The notes: generated from the letters alone by a model not told the origin. A DNA stretch of 59,050 nt from Nitrospirota bacterium (GCA_021783515.1 JAJXTV010000022.1:1-59050); one strand, 5' to 3'. Counted from the stretch's first letter, positions 1-9,920 are shown. Numbers and translations are program-made.

Positions 1-463
1 ACACCGAATGAATGAAAACCTCAGGTGTAGCGAAGAGATGGTAGCTGACGACAAAGGCGTAAAAAGACTCTTTTTACGAGCGGATTATTGCGGGCTCTTG
101 ACAGGGTGGCCTTTAATGGGTGACCCCCTTTTTCATTAAACAGACAATCCCCACTCCGCCATAGCTCCAGGAGATAGACTGTATCTCTCTACGAGACCGG
201 CTGGGACCCAAACGACGAGGCGACTTTGAAAACGCTCCGTCCTCACTGGGGTCCCTTAATCCCCGTTCCGGTTTCGGTGCGTCAACATAGCTATTCCCAT
301 TTGCTCACGCTACACAATCGAAAGCACACCGTCCTCACTCCAGAAAAAAGTTGCGGTTTCGGGGTGCCGTTGATTTGGGGGACCCACTGACCGGGTAGAA
401 AAAAATCGGTAAAGAAACCAAGGCAGTATGATAGAATTTCGTAGATGAGGGGAAACTGTTTAA
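1..463. other. Gene-free stretch with imperfect direct repeat
   Basis: I see no convincing coding frame here. The stretch holds an imperfect direct repeat: CCGTCCTCACT at 237-247 and 329-339, each followed after 17 or 10 bases by a related block reading GTTCCGGTTTCGGTGC (265-280) and GTTGCGGTTTCGGGGTGC (350-367). No tRNA or insertion-sequence ends were recognised. It may be decayed mobile or intergenic DNA. Confidence 0.4.
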
Positions 464-985
464 TTGCATGTTAGCTCTGAGATTAATGGAATGACTGAAC
501 CTAAGTTCTCACATTGGGTGCAATGGGAGAATAGACATAGCCTCGACCGAACAGATAATCCAGGCGTATACGCACTTGCGTTGTCAAGTAAGGATATGTC
601 CGACAGTTCATTCGCTTGGCTGAAAGAAATTATATATTTTGGAATGACCAATTCGGGGGGCGGTTTAAAAGCAAGGTTAAAGCAATTTGATGATACTATT
701 GTCGGGAAAGAAGGGCACGGCGGGGGTGAGCGAGTTCGCTACAAATACAGAGACTATAACGACCTTACAAAGAAATTATTTGTCTCGGTATGCCCAATCG
801 AATGCGATGTTAAGTCGAATAAACCGAAAGACCTTCTGAAAATGGGGGAAGTCGCTTACTTGGAATATTATTGCTTTGCCAAATATGTTGAGCTGTTCGG
901 ACGATGGCCTGAATTTAATGACAAAAAGAATGCCCCTAAGCTGAAGGCCAGTGAATTAAAAAAAGGCCTATGGGGTCAGACTTGA
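464..985 (+). CDS. GIY-YIG-like domain protein
   Basis: The 173-residue product has a plausible GIY-YIG nuclease-like core: GVYALAL near residues 33-39, then IIYFGMTNSGGGLKARLKQF near residues 56-75, which is the usual spacing of the GVY and YIG-like strands with the following Arg. This fold is found in UvrC, homing endonucleases and many small uncharacterised proteins. The usual second motif tyrosine is replaced (YFG rather than YIG), so activity is uncertain. The frame opens with TTG at 464 behind a distant GAGGGG; ATG at 491 is an equally good start. Base composition is lower in GC than the neighbours, and the flanks are gene-poor, which suggests an acquired gene. The function is unknown. 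Confidence 0.6.
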   Translation: MHVSSEINGMTEPKFSHWVQWENRHSLDRTDNPGVYALALSSKDMSDSSFAWLKEIIYFGMTNSGGGLKARLKQFDDTIVGKEGHGGGERVRYKYRDYNDLTKKLFVSVCPIECDVKSNKPKDLLKMGEVAYLEYYCFAKYVELFGRWPEFNDKKNAPKLKASELKKGLWGQT

Positions 986-1235
986 CTATTGACATGTGTG
1001 TCTCTTTTTTGCAATTGCCGGGCAGCAGGCCATCGAATACCTCATGACGGTGTTTTCAATACCCTTCCCGCATGATAATTTAATCCCCTGCGCGGCAGCA
1101 AGGATTTGGGCAAAGGCCTGCTTCACGCCCTAATGAGGCAAGGAGGATTATAATGATACTCACCTATCCGGCAAAGATAAGGCATATTGAGAATTTTTCA
1201 TAGCACTATCCGGCCCTTTTGTTGTAAAATTCCGG
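986..1235. other. Possible decayed gene remnants
   Basis: No full-length gene is visible. A short open frame runs from a GTG at 996 to TAA at 1131-1133 on the plus strand, and its middle (IPFPHDNLIPCAAARIWAKA) vaguely recalls the centre of VapC-type PIN toxins. A strong ribosome site (aaggagga, about 1139-1146) then precedes a 16-codon frame at 1153-1203 that stops at once. Both look like remnants; the PIN resemblance is only an impression. Confidence 0.2.
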
Positions 1236-1472
1236 ATGGAAGATAAGACGAACCAATGGGAACGTTGGTTCTGGCGTTCCAAGGTGAAAGAGCAGTGCAA
1301 GTATTACGAAGCGAAGGCGGCTGCGCCGCCGTTCACTCCCTCCGGGCGATCCTCAAAGGAGAAATTCTTTTGCATCCATCCTCATTCGGAGCATGACAAC
1401 AGGACGGTTTTTCCTCCCTGCGGCGGCGATAAGGTGAAGTGCGATATCCCAAGAAGAAAGCGGATTGTCTGA
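1236..1472 (+). CDS. Small hypothetical protein, Cys/His-rich
   Basis: The 78-residue product is not recognised. It is basic and carries four cysteines and two histidines in its second two thirds (CKYY, FFCIHPHSEH, PPCGGDK, KCDIPRR), so a metal site is possible. No clear Shine-Dalgarno precedes the ATG; a TAAAAT box lies about ten bases upstream, so a leaderless transcript is possible. It converges with the flavodoxin-family gene that ends at 1513. It could be spurious. Confidence 0.35.
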   Translation: MEDKTNQWERWFWRSKVKEQCKYYEAKAAAPPFTPSGRSSKEKFFCIHPHSEHDNRTVFPPCGGDKVKCDIPRRKRIV

Positions 1473-1512
1473 GGGGCGACCGTTGCCCCCTTCACAGCCG
1501 CGCCACGGGCCG

Positions 1513-2160
1513 CTATTTCCCCCCCGCCAACCTCACCCCCATTTCATACGCCCGCCGGCAATCAACAGGGAATATCTCATCATGCCTCTTCTTTTTCTTC
1601 CCGGGGTCGAACCGGGTTGCGAGGACCTTTGAATAATCATCGAACTGATAGGCGTCGAAACTGCACATATATTCTGAATACCCGTATAGCCTTGTCAGGA
1701 ACATTTTCTGGCGGTCGAAATTTTGGGCGTATCCCATCTGCTGCATCATCTCCTCCGTGACACCCATCGCATAGATGAACCCCGCCTTAATCTTTTTGGG
1801 GAAAAGCGTCTGCGGAGGATCGGTATATGTGTAATAGGGAAACACCAGACGCTCCAAAAACGATTTCATCTCCCCGGAAACATCCCCGAAATAGATCGGG
1901 GAACCGAGGATGATTGCATCGGCCTCCTCAACCCTCCTGAATACTGCCGTCAGGTCGTCCTTGACGGCGCACCTGCCGTAGCTTTTGCCCCCTATCGTCT
2001 TACAGGCAAAACAGCTTATGCATCCTTTGTAATCGAGATCATACAGATGGATGAGTTCTGTTTCGGCCCCCTGTGAGGCAGCGCCTTCAAGGGCCTTCTC
2101 AAGCAACGCTGCCGTATTCCACTTCTTCCTCGGACTTCCGTTGAATGCCATTATGTTCAT
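1513..2160 (-). CDS. Flavodoxin-family NAD(P)H-dependent FMN reductase
   Basis: The 215-residue product begins MNIMAFNGSPRKKWNTAALL, the flavodoxin-like FMN phosphate-binding loop (GSPRK.N), followed by CISCFACK (residues 47-54), typical of the iron-sulfur-flavoprotein/NADPH-dependent FMN reductase group (Pfam FMN_red / Flavodoxin_2). ADAIILGSPIYFGDVSGEMK supplies the second FMN contact and a flavin-ring loop. Such proteins reduce flavins, quinones or other acceptors in the cytoplasm; the substrate here is unknown. The gene stands alone, and a strong inverted repeat lies 29-53 bases upstream of its ATG, probably an operator. Confidence 0.8.
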   Translation of the reverse strand: MNIMAFNGSPRKKWNTAALLEKALEGAASQGAETELIHLYDLDYKGCISCFACKTIGGKSYGRCAVKDDLTAVFRRVEEADAIILGSPIYFGDVSGEMKSFLERLVFPYYTYTDPPQTLFPKKIKAGFIYAMGVTEEMMQQMGYAQNFDRQKMFLTRLYGYSEYMCSFDAYQFDDYSKVLATRFDPGKKKKRHDEIFPVDCRRAYEMGVRLAGGK

Positions 2161-2188
2161 AGTCTTCTCTCCTGCTGCGTATCATTAT

Positions 2189-2213
2189 CCTATTCTCTAT
2201 TATAGAGGATAGG
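2189..2213 (-). promoter_or_regulatory. Inverted repeat upstream of flavodoxin-family gene
   Basis: Arms CCTATTCTCTA (2189-2199) and TAGAGGATAGG (2203-2213) are inverted repeats with one mismatch around a 3-base centre. The site lies just upstream of the flavodoxin-family gene that starts at 2160. Its size and position fit a dimeric repressor or activator operator; no regulator gene is adjacent. Confidence 0.45.
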
Positions 2214-2268
2214 TCGGCCCGGCGCAGACATCATCTCGCTATGGGGAAGGGGCCCCTTTGCTCCATCC

Positions 2269-2509
2269 TCACCAGATCGCCTTCGTCTTGTTCATATATC
2301 CTCCCTTACGCGGCTCGTTCTTCATAACGAACGGCTGTTTCGATTTCATAACCACATACTCGACCAGGGCCCTCCCGTATCGAATCGATCGCAAGCGCCG
2401 TCCCGGCGGCTGCCGAGACAGCAAGAGCGATCTTAGCGCATCGGAAGCCACGTCCAAAGACCTCTATCAGAACATACATTTGCTTGAAGTCCCGTATTCC
2501 CGACGCCAT
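2269..2509 (-). pseudogene. Possible frameshifted small ORF
   Basis: Two overlapping minus-strand frames look like halves of one small protein. The first (from ATG at 2509) starts MASGIRDFKQMYVLIEVFGR and includes an Ala-rich stretch; the second supplies a natural-looking C-terminus (KSKQPFVMKNEPRKGGYMNK) ending at 2269. They would join near 2370-2385, around a GGGAGGGCCC run, by a one-base shift. I do not recognise the protein. It may be a pseudogene, a sequencing error or chance. Confidence 0.25.
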
Positions 2510-2589
2510 GCTCCGTCAAATCCTGCCGCATCAGAAAAGATGCGAGGGACGCTCTGCCCGCCGGTATGCACCACGAGGGTAAACTCCTC

Positions 2590-4458
2590 TTACCCGATGC
2601 TCTCCATAAACTTCCTGCCGTAGTCCTTCGTCACGGCCCTCTCGTCGCAGATGATCACCCTCCCTCTGTCGTCTTTCGACCGTATCAGCCTTCCGAACCC
2701 CTGCCTGAACTTCAGGACAGCCCTGGGGAGCGAATAGTCTCTGAAGGGGTTTCCACCCCGCTTCCTGATCTCCTCGGTGCGCGCCACCATGAGCGGTTCG
2801 GTCGGCACCTCGAACGGAAGCTTCGTGATGATAAGACACCTGAGGGCATCGCCCCTGACGTCCACCCCCTCCCAAAACGAGTCGAGCCCGAAGATGACGC
2901 TGTTGGTGCTTCCCCTCATCTCCCGGAGTATCATCCGGTTCGGCATCTCGCCCTGAAGCATAGGATTCAGACCGGCGTCGGAGAGGTGTCCCGCGGAACG
3001 CTCCCACGTCTTTCTCATCACCTCGCGCGAGGTGAAGAGCACGAGCGTCCCGCCCTCCTCTTTCGTCGACTCCCGCAGGACCGCCCGGGCGAGGTGCTCT
3101 ATGCCGTCTTCCCTCTGAAGATCGATCCCCCGCTCGACGCTCACCTCGGTCTGGCCCCTGATGTCGAACGGGGAAGGCACCGACAGGGTCTCGGGGCTGT
3201 CGAGCCCCAGCACGCCCTCGATCAGCCCGAAGTCGCCCCCGACTGAAAGAGTCGCGGAGGTGAGGATGACCGAGTCGTAGTCCGGAAGCAGGTTCGTCCT
3301 GACGAACTCGGCGGGATAGACCGGCGACATCCTGAGGACGGTGCGTCTCTCCTCGATCTCGGCCCACCTCACGAATCCGTCTGCCTCTTCGCCGAAGGTT
3401 TCCATCCCATCAACATACGAACGGAGCCTGAGGACCGCGGCCTTCAGGTCGAGTTCCTCGTCTTCGGTGAAAAGACCCGCGGCCGAGGCTCTGATCTTTT
3501 CGAGAAGAGACCTGATGGAGACGGCCAGTTCCGAAACAGGCCCGGCGAGCGCAAACCTTCCTCTGATAAGCCTTCTGTGTTCCGTGGAGTCCCTCACCTT
3601 GCTGAAGAAGACACCCGTTTCGACCTTCAGCGCCTCGACGTCCGGAAAGAGCGCAGGTGTTTTCGCAAGAAGCCCCTTGTAGGCCCCCCGCTGATCGACT
3701 CTCAGCAGCACGTTGAAGATCTTCTCGAAGCCCCTGTCCGAGAGGTTCAGCCCTATCTGTTCGGAGAATATTGCGTCCAGCGCATGCCCTTCGTCGACCA
3801 CCAGAACGTCGGCCTTCGGAAGGAGCTTCCTTTCGTCGGACATCATCGCGTTGATCGCAAGAAGCGCGTGGTTCGTCACCACGACATCGGCCGCCTCCCA
3901 TTTCTGCCGTGCGAGGAAGTAGAAGCATTTTCTGAAATGGCCGCATTTCTTCCCCCTGCAGGCGTCGGCATCGGCGCATACCTTCTCCCAGACCGGAGGC
4001 CTCCGGCCGCCCTGGTATTCCTCGATATCGCCGGAAGCGGTCTCCTCCGACCAGTCGAGAAGGACCTTCTGTCCGGTCTTTTCCTCTGCATCGTCCGGAT
4101 GAAAGGCATGCAGCCGCCGGAGACAAAGATAATTGCTCCTCCCCTTTGCGACCGCATACCGGAAATCCCTCAGCCCGGAAAGGAACCTGAGGTCTTTCGA
4201 TGACAGCTGCTCCTGAAGGTTGATCGTCCTGGTCGAAACGATCGCCTTCCGGCCCGACAGGACGATCGGGACGAGATACGCGAAGGTCTTGCCTGTGCCG
4301 GTGCCCGCCTCGGCGACGAGCATGCCGCCGGCGCCGATCACGTCTGCGCAGGCCTCCGCCATCCTAAGCTGCGGCTCCCTCGTCTCATAGCCCTCCATCG
4401 ATGCCGCCACCTTCTGCGACAAAAAAGACTTCGCCTCTTCTGCAAGGTTCGCCGCCAT
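2590..4458 (-). CDS. dinG: DinG/XPD-family ATP-dependent DNA helicase
   Basis: This roughly 620-residue superfamily 2 helicase has the Walker A loop AEAGTGTGKTFAYLVP in its first 70 residues and the DEAH-like box VVDEGHALD. Between them sit four cysteines (one in NYLCLRRL, then VCADADAC, KKCGHFRKC) placed as in the [4Fe-4S] domain of DinG, XPD and YoaA. The C-terminal motor has SATLSVGG, FWEGVDVRG and the QGFGRLIRS motif VI. The family unwinds 5'-3' and acts on R-loops and damaged or stalled forks. ATG at 4458 follows GATGAGG; ATG at 4467 and 4497 are alternatives. The gene is single, downstream of a hybrid kinase and separated from it by about 150 bases. Helicase assignment is firm; the exact subfamily name is less so. 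Confidence 0.88.
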   Translation of the reverse strand: MAANLAEEAKSFLSQKVAASMEGYETREPQLRMAEACADVIGAGGMLVAEAGTGTGKTFAYLVPIVLSGRKAIVSTRTINLQEQLSSKDLRFLSGLRDFRYAVAKGRSNYLCLRRLHAFHPDDAEEKTGQKVLLDWSEETASGDIEEYQGGRRPPVWEKVCADADACRGKKCGHFRKCFYFLARQKWEAADVVVTNHALLAINAMMSDERKLLPKADVLVVDEGHALDAIFSEQIGLNLSDRGFEKIFNVLLRVDQRGAYKGLLAKTPALFPDVEALKVETGVFFSKVRDSTEHRRLIRGRFALAGPVSELAVSIRSLLEKIRASAAGLFTEDEELDLKAAVLRLRSYVDGMETFGEEADGFVRWAEIEERRTVLRMSPVYPAEFVRTNLLPDYDSVILTSATLSVGGDFGLIEGVLGLDSPETLSVPSPFDIRGQTEVSVERGIDLQREDGIEHLARAVLRESTKEEGGTLVLFTSREVMRKTWERSAGHLSDAGLNPMLQGEMPNRMILREMRGSTNSVIFGLDSFWEGVDVRGDALRCLIITKLPFEVPTEPLMVARTEEIRKRGGNPFRDYSLPRAVLKFRQGFGRLIRSKDDRGRVIICDERAVTKDYGRKFMESIG

Positions 4459-4605
4459 AATCCTCATCCTATATATTATATTTTCTTCGCTTCGCAATAC
4501 TCCATATACCCGCCGATCCCCCTTTTTCTGCAGAGTCAGCGGCAGTGAAACAGCTTTTCCTTTTGAGGGATAAATGGCCCGTTGGTATCGCAGGAGAAGA
4601 ACCGA

Positions 4606-7221
4606 TTACCCGGAGGAAAGGCCGGTGAGCACCCTCTTCAGCGCCGACGCCGTATAGGGTTTTGCTATCGCGGCGAGAAAGCCGCATTTCTGATAGTGCC
4701 TCATGGCCGGATCATCGGCATACCCGCTTGAGATGACCGCCTTCACCGAGGGATCGACCTTCCGCAACTCCTTTAAGGTGTCGAGGCCTCCGGGGCCTCC
4801 CTGGATCGTCAGGTCCAGGATGACGACGTCGAAAGGCCGGCCGGAAGCACGGGCGGTCCGGAACGCCTCGACCGCCTGGCGGCTGTCCGGGGCGGCAAGG
4901 ACGTCGTAGCCGTAATGGCGCAGTATGTCCTGCACGATCGCCCGCACCAGTTCTTCGTCGTCCATCACAAGGACGCGCGTGATCTGTCCGGCCGGCCCGG
5001 CAGGACGGCGGGGGGCCATCTGCCGCTCTTGGCTTCGTCTCTCCCCGGCGGGGAGGTATACCGCAAACGATGCGCCCTCTCCCGGCCTGGATTCGACGGT
5101 AATGCCGCCGTCATGCTTGCCGACGATCGAATGGCAGATCGTCAGTCCGAGCCCCTGGCCTTTCCTGCTCCCCATTCCCTTCGTGCTGAAGTACGGGTCG
5201 AATATCCTCCCGACGCTGTCCGGGGAGATGCCAGAGCCGTGGTCGGTCACCGTGATCTTCACGTATTCGCCGGGACGGAGGGCAACGCTGCCGCCTTCGT
5301 CGATCCTGACCAGATCGCTTTCGATCCGCACGGTCCCGCCACCCGGCATCGCCTCCCGCGCGTTCGTCACGATATTTCTGAAGACCTGCGTCATCTGACC
5401 CCTGTCGATCATCACCGGCGGCATATCTTCGGGCAGACTGAATGCCGCGATCACGTTTGAGTTCCCGAGCGCAAGGGCAGCAGCGTCACTGAGTAGCTCC
5501 CGGATGTCCGTCGCCTCCCGGAGCGGCTCTCCGCCCGAGGAAAAGGTGAGCAGCCGGCCGCTCAGTTCGGCGGCGCGAAGACAGGCCTCTTCCGCCTCCC
5601 GGAGAAGTTTCTCCATCCCGCCGCTCAACGGCCCGGCCATCTTCGCAAGGGAGACATTGCCGAGGATCGCCGACAGCAGATTATTGAAGTCATGGGCGAT
5701 CCCCCCCGCCAGGATCCCTACGGACTCGAGCTTCCGTGCCGTGGCGAGCTGTTCCTCCACCTGCCTGCGCTCCGTAACGTCCTGGACGGTTCCGAAGAAA
5801 TGAGAGGGCCTTCCCCCGGAGTCACGAGACACCTCTGCGTAGGCGAAGACGTAGCGAATCGTCCCGTCGGGACGGACGATCCTGAATTCCATCTCAAAAG
5901 TCCCGCTCCGCTCCAGCGCATCGGAAATGCCCCGGCCGACCGCCTCCCGGTCTTCCGGATGCAGGTGCCGCAAGAAGAATTCGTTCGAAACCCGATCGTC
6001 CTGCGGCTCGTGCCCGAAGATCCGGAAGGTTTCGGCCGACCAGGTCGCCGTCCCGGCTGCGATATCGCGGTCCCAGTGGCCCAGGTGGGCGATACGCTGG
6101 GCCTGCGCGAGCCGCTTCTCGCTTTCGCGAAGCGCCTCTTCCGCCTGCTTGCGTTTCGTGATGTCCCGGAAAAAACCGACCCCGTATGCCTTCCCCCTGA
6201 AAGTGACGGCGGAAGAGCTGACATCGGCGCAGAAGATGCTGCCGTCTTTCCGCACCACCCTCAGGCCCTCGGCAATCGTCTTCTCTCCCGCCATCTGCTT
6301 TCCGAACTCCGCCGCCACATGCGGCAGGTCCTCGGCGGGATGGATGTCTTCGATACCCAGGCGGAGGATTTCATCCCTGTCGTAGCCGGTCATGAGGCAT
6401 ATCGTCCTGTTTGCCTCGACGAACTTCTTCGTCGAGATATCGGCGATCAGGACCCCGTCGTTCGCCCTGTCGAAGACGTTTCTGAATTTTTCCTCGGACT
6501 CCCGCAGGGCGTTCTCATCGAGCTTGCAGTCGGTGATGTCCCTGATAATCGTGCTGGTCCTCAGCTCGCCGCCCCTGTCAGTATAGACAGAAGAAGAGAT
6601 CTCGGCCTGGAGCCTCGTCCCGTCTTTCCGCACAAGCGTGACCTCGCCCTTTGCGCTCCCCGTCCGGCTCCTCTCCTCGAGAAGTGCGCCCAGGCGGGGA
6701 TCGGAGGCATCCACCAGCCCCTCCCTGCCCGCGCGGCAGATCTCGGACTCGGTCATCTGAAATAATTCCGAGGCCGCCTGGTTCGCGGCCAGGATACTCC
6801 CGTCGGCGGGGGACGTCAGAAGGATCGCATCCCTGCTGTTTCTGAAGAGCGACTGGTACCGCTCCTCGGCTTCTTTCTGCTTCGTGATGTCGTTGTTGAT
6901 CTCGAGGATTTCCTGCGGGCCCCCTGAATCATCCCTTCGAAGGACCCACCGGCTCGCCACGATGATTCGAGAACCGTCGCGCGTGCGATGCACCAGCTCC
7001 CCTTCCCACCGCCCGCCCCGAAACAGTTCGGCCCGGATCTCTTCCAGGGGAACGGGGAACTGAGTCCGAAGGAGCTCGTGAGTCACACGGCCCGATGCTT
7101 CTTCTTGATCCCACCCGTACCTCTCCCGGGCAGCACGGTTCCAGAAGGTGATCCGGTCATCCATGCCGCGTATGATGATCGCATTATGTGTGACGTCCAG
7201 AAGATAGGCCCAGTCTTTCAT
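4606..7221 (-). CDS. PAS-rich hybrid sensor histidine kinase with receiver
   Basis: About 871 residues, with no membrane segments, so it is a cytoplasmic sensor. Four PAS domains follow one another (roughly residues 1-110, 115-240, 245-365, 370-495). Next comes a HisKA dimerisation helix with the variant H-box [14 protein letters not shown], an HATPase domain ([11 protein letters not shown]-box, DHGSGIS, GQGLGL) and a C-terminal receiver (VLVMDDEEL, phospho-acceptor Asp in VVILDL, lysine in AKPY). The HDFNN H-box is usual for hybrid kinases of this type. ATG at 7221 has GAGGGAAAGGG just upstream; GTG 7260 and ATG 7254 are alternatives. There is no partner regulator next to it. It is divergent from phoB. 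The signal is unknown. Confidence 0.88.
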   Translation of the reverse strand: MKDWAYLLDVTHNAIIIRGMDDRITFWNRAARERYGWDQEEASGRVTHELLRTQFPVPLEEIRAELFRGGRWEGELVHRTRDGSRIIVASRWVLRRDDSGGPQEILEINNDITKQKEAEERYQSLFRNSRDAILLTSPADGSILAANQAASELFQMTESEICRAGREGLVDASDPRLGALLEERSRTGSAKGEVTLVRKDGTRLQAEISSSVYTDRGGELRTSTIIRDITDCKLDENALRESEEKFRNVFDRANDGVLIADISTKKFVEANRTICLMTGYDRDEILRLGIEDIHPAEDLPHVAAEFGKQMAGEKTIAEGLRVVRKDGSIFCADVSSSAVTFRGKAYGVGFFRDITKRKQAEEALRESEKRLAQAQRIAHLGHWDRDIAAGTATWSAETFRIFGHEPQDDRVSNEFFLRHLHPEDREAVGRGISDALERSGTFEMEFRIVRPDGTIRYVFAYAEVSRDSGGRPSHFFGTVQDVTERRQVEEQLATARKLESVGILAGGIAHDFNNLLSAILGNVSLAKMAGPLSGGMEKLLREAEEACLRAAELSGRLLTFSSGGEPLREATDIRELLSDAAALALGNSNVIAAFSLPEDMPPVMIDRGQMTQVFRNIVTNAREAMPGGGTVRIESDLVRIDEGGSVALRPGEYVKITVTDHGSGISPDSVGRIFDPYFSTKGMGSRKGQGLGLTICHSIVGKHDGGITVESRPGEGASFAVYLPAGERRSQERQMAPRRPAGPAGQITRVLVMDDEELVRAIVQDILRHYGYDVLAAPDSRQAVEAFRTARASGRPFDVVILDLTIQGGPGGLDTLKELRKVDPSVKAVISSGYADDPAMRHYQKCGFLAAIAKPYTASALKRVLTGLSSG

Positions 7222-7387
7222 CCCTTTCCCTCGCAGGCCGGGAGGTGCGGCCATAGACACAGCTTACCACCCTCTGCCGGCCAATTCCATCCTGACCGGC
7301 CTCCTGTCTGGCTGAATGCGCCGATTTCTGTTATACTTCGATACACTATCGATGCGTTTCGTCAACGAAAGGACCCGGTAAACGGCA

Positions 7388-8089
7388 TTGAAGGCCCAGA
7401 GGAATATCCTGGTCGTCGACGACGAGCCCGATATCGTGGAGCTCGTCGCCTATAATCTCGGGAAAGAAGGCTTTCTCGTTTCCTCCGCATCCGACGGAGA
7501 CGAGGCGCTCGCAAAGATCAGGGGCGGGAAGTTCGATTTCGTAGTTCTCGACCTGATGCTGCCCGGGATGACCGGGATGGAGCTCTGCAGGGTCATAAGA
7601 AATGACCCCGCGACGAAAAACCTTCCGGTCATCATGCTCACCGCCAAAGGCGAAGAGGTCGACAAGGTACTCGGCCTCGAGGTCGGCGCGGACGACTATC
7701 TCACCAAGCCCTTCAGCCCGCGGGAGCTCATCGCCCGCATACGGGCGGTCTTGCGAAGGACCGCGGGCAGGAAAGAAGACGAGAAGGTGATGCGGCTAGG
7801 AGACCTTACGATAAACAGGGAAACATACACCGTAACGAAGCGGGACGTCCCGCTTTCTCTCAGCTCCACCGAGTTCAGACTCCTCCTGTATCTGGTCGAG
7901 AGAAAAGGCAAGGTCTTTAGCCGCGACCAGCTGCTCGATGCGGTCTGGAAGGACGAGGCTTTCGTGGAGCCCCGGACAGTCGACGTACATGTGCGGAGAC
8001 TGCGGACCCAGATCGAGGACGACCCTGCGGAGCCAAAGTACCTCAGGACGAAGAGGGGAATCGGATACTACGTGGACCCGGTGCTATGA
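7388..8089 (+). CDS. phoB: PhoB-type response regulator
   Basis: The 233-residue OmpR/PhoB-class regulator has a receiver domain (VVDDEPD acidic pocket, phospho-acceptor Asp in VVLDLMLPG, lysine in YLTKPF) and a C-terminal winged helix (RLLLYLVERKGKVFSRDQLL, then VDVHVRRLR and GIGYYV). It overlaps the following kinase by four bases and is followed by pst genes with phased Pho boxes, so it is the phosphate-starvation regulator by context. The start is a TTG at 7388 with a distant GAAAGGA; no ATG or GTG fits the conserved N-terminus better. Confidence 0.9.
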   Translation: MKAQRNILVVDDEPDIVELVAYNLGKEGFLVSSASDGDEALAKIRGGKFDFVVLDLMLPGMTGMELCRVIRNDPATKNLPVIMLTAKGEEVDKVLGLEVGADDYLTKPFSPRELIARIRAVLRRTAGRKEDEKVMRLGDLTINRETYTVTKRDVPLSLSSTEFRLLLYLVERKGKVFSRDQLLDAVWKDEAFVEPRTVDVHVRRLRTQIEDDPAEPKYLRTKRGIGYYVDPVL

Positions 8090-9825
8090 AGGCGAGAATA
8101 TTCAGACGGATCTTCCTGATCTATGCGGCGGTGCTTCTGGCTGCGGGCATTTTCACGGAGCTTTACATCACCTCGGCCGTGAGGGAGAATTACGTCGCGA
8201 ACCTCGAGAGCCATCTCTTAGACACCGTCTCCCTTGCCTCGAAGATGATCTCCTTCGATAAACCGGACCTCGACGTCGTCTGCCGGGACCTCAAGAGCGA
8301 AATCCATGCGCGGGTGACCGTCATCCTCCCCGACGGAAGGGTGATCGGCGACTCCGACCACGACTCCGGCAGCATGGAGAACCACGAAAACCGCACCGAG
8401 GTGCAGCAGGCGGCGCTTCTCGGCAGCGGCTCGGCCGTCCGGCGCAGCCATACGCTTGGATATGATTTCCTTTACGTCGCGAAACAGGTCGCCGCCGGAG
8501 GGAAGGAAGAGGGCTTCATCCGCCTCGCGGTGCCGCTCAGCGAGATCGACAGCGCGGTAAACGCCCTCAGGGGGAAGATCATCCTCGTTATGCTCGCGGT
8601 CCTGTTCGCGACACTGGCAGTCTCGACATGGCAGACCGACCATCTGCGAAGGCTGCTCCACCAGATCACCGAGTTCTCCCGGTCGTTATCGAAGGGGGAG
8701 ATAGACAAGAGGCTCTTCCTGAAAAACGCCGGCGAATTTACCGAGATCGCGGACAACCTGACCGCCATGTCGGTGACGCTGCAGGAGATGATGACCCGGT
8801 GCGCGGAGGAGCGCAACCGCCTCAGCGTCATCCTCAGGAGCGTGCCGGACGCACTCCTCATAATCGACGCAAAGGGCATGGTGATACTTTCGAGCGAGTC
8901 GGTGAAGGATTTCTTCGGGGATATCCCCGCCGCGGCCCCCCGGTTCGCCGAAATCGTCAGGAACCACGAATTCACCGAGCTGATCGGGCAGGTGAGGGAG
9001 AGCCGCATACCCGGCATGTCACAGTTTATGATCGAATCTCCTTCCGAAAAATATCTCGCGGTCAGGGTATCTCCCCTCTTTTACCGGGAAGGAGAGCTTT
9101 CGGGCTTCGTCGCGGTCTTCCACGACATCACCGAGATCAAGAAGCTCGAACAGGTCAGGAAAGATTTCGTCGCAAACGTCTCGCATGAGCTGAAGACGCC
9201 GATCACCGCGATCAGGGGATTCGCGGACACCCTCCTGGACGGGGCGCTGGCCGACCGCGAAAACGCCGCCCGGTTCATCGAGACGATCCGGTCCAACAGC
9301 GAACGTATCAACGCCCTCGTCGACGACCTGATGACGATATCGAAAATAGAGCTCGGCGTCATAAAAGTCGAGAAGGCCCGCACGGACATCCGCGGCGTCT
9401 TCGAAAATATCGTCGAATTGTTCGGTGCGAAGTCAGCGGCAAAGGGGCTATTCCTGGAGGTCGAGACTGACCCTGCCCTCGCAGAGATCGAGGCGGACAG
9501 GAACCGGCTTCTCCAGATACTCACCAACCTCGTGGACAACGCGATCAAGTTCACCGAGGCCGGGGGAGTGACCTTCGGCATTGAAGGCGGGGGTGAGGGC
9601 GGAAGGCCCTTCCTCTTCGTCCAGGACACCGGTACCGGGGTGCCGGCCAAGTTCCTGCCGAGACTCGGGGAGCGGTTCTTCAGGGTCGATCCCGCGCGCT
9701 CGCGGAAGATGGGCGGCACCGGCCTCGGCCTCGCGATCGTCAAACACCTGGTGAAGGCCCACGGCTGGAGCATGAAGGTGGAGAGCGTCCACGGCAAGGG
9801 CACGAAGGTGCTCATCGTCCTTTAG
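8086..9825 (+). CDS. phoR: PhoR-type phosphate sensor histidine kinase
   Basis: This 579-residue membrane kinase has an N-terminal membrane segment (about residues 8-28), a periplasmic region, a second segment (about 166-184), HAMP, a PAS domain (about 240-350), HisKA with H-box VSHELKTPITAIRGF, and HATPase with DNAIKF, DTGTGVP and GTGLGLAIVKHL. The large periplasmic part makes it longer than E. coli PhoR and like the Bacillus-type kinase. It is translationally coupled to phoB (ATGA overlap) and lies upstream of pstSCAB-phoU, so it should act with PstSCAB and PhoU in phosphate sensing. Confidence 0.9.
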   Translation: MKARIFRRIFLIYAAVLLAAGIFTELYITSAVRENYVANLESHLLDTVSLASKMISFDKPDLDVVCRDLKSEIHARVTVILPDGRVIGDSDHDSGSMENHENRTEVQQAALLGSGSAVRRSHTLGYDFLYVAKQVAAGGKEEGFIRLAVPLSEIDSAVNALRGKIILVMLAVLFATLAVSTWQTDHLRRLLHQITEFSRSLSKGEIDKRLFLKNAGEFTEIADNLTAMSVTLQEMMTRCAEERNRLSVILRSVPDALLIIDAKGMVILSSESVKDFFGDIPAAAPRFAEIVRNHEFTELIGQVRESRIPGMSQFMIESPSEKYLAVRVSPLFYREGELSGFVAVFHDITEIKKLEQVRKDFVANVSHELKTPITAIRGFADTLLDGALADRENAARFIETIRSNSERINALVDDLMTISKIELGVIKVEKARTDIRGVFENIVELFGAKSAAKGLFLEVETDPALAEIEADRNRLLQILTNLVDNAIKFTEAGGVTFGIEGGGEGGRPFLFVQDTGTGVPAKFLPRLGERFFRVDPARSRKMGGTGLGLAIVKHLVKAHGWSMKVESVHGKGTKVLIVL

Positions 9826-9891
9826 CAGCGGAGAGTGTCGAAGCACCCTCCTTATTCCCGAAGCCGCCGACACCCATTTTTCTTCTTCAAA

Positions 9892-9920
9892 CTGTAACCT
9901 CCCGTTAATATTTCTGTAAC
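9892..9920 (+). promoter_or_regulatory. Upstream Pho-box array (three repeats)
   Basis: Three 7-base repeats sit at exact 11-base spacing: CTGTAAC (9892-9898), CGTTAAT (9903-9909) and CTGTAAC (9914-9920), with 4-base spacers. This is the PhoB-binding layout. It lies about 155 bases upstream of pstS and about 75 bases before the promoter-proximal array, so it may be a second cooperative PhoB site. Confidence 0.8.
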
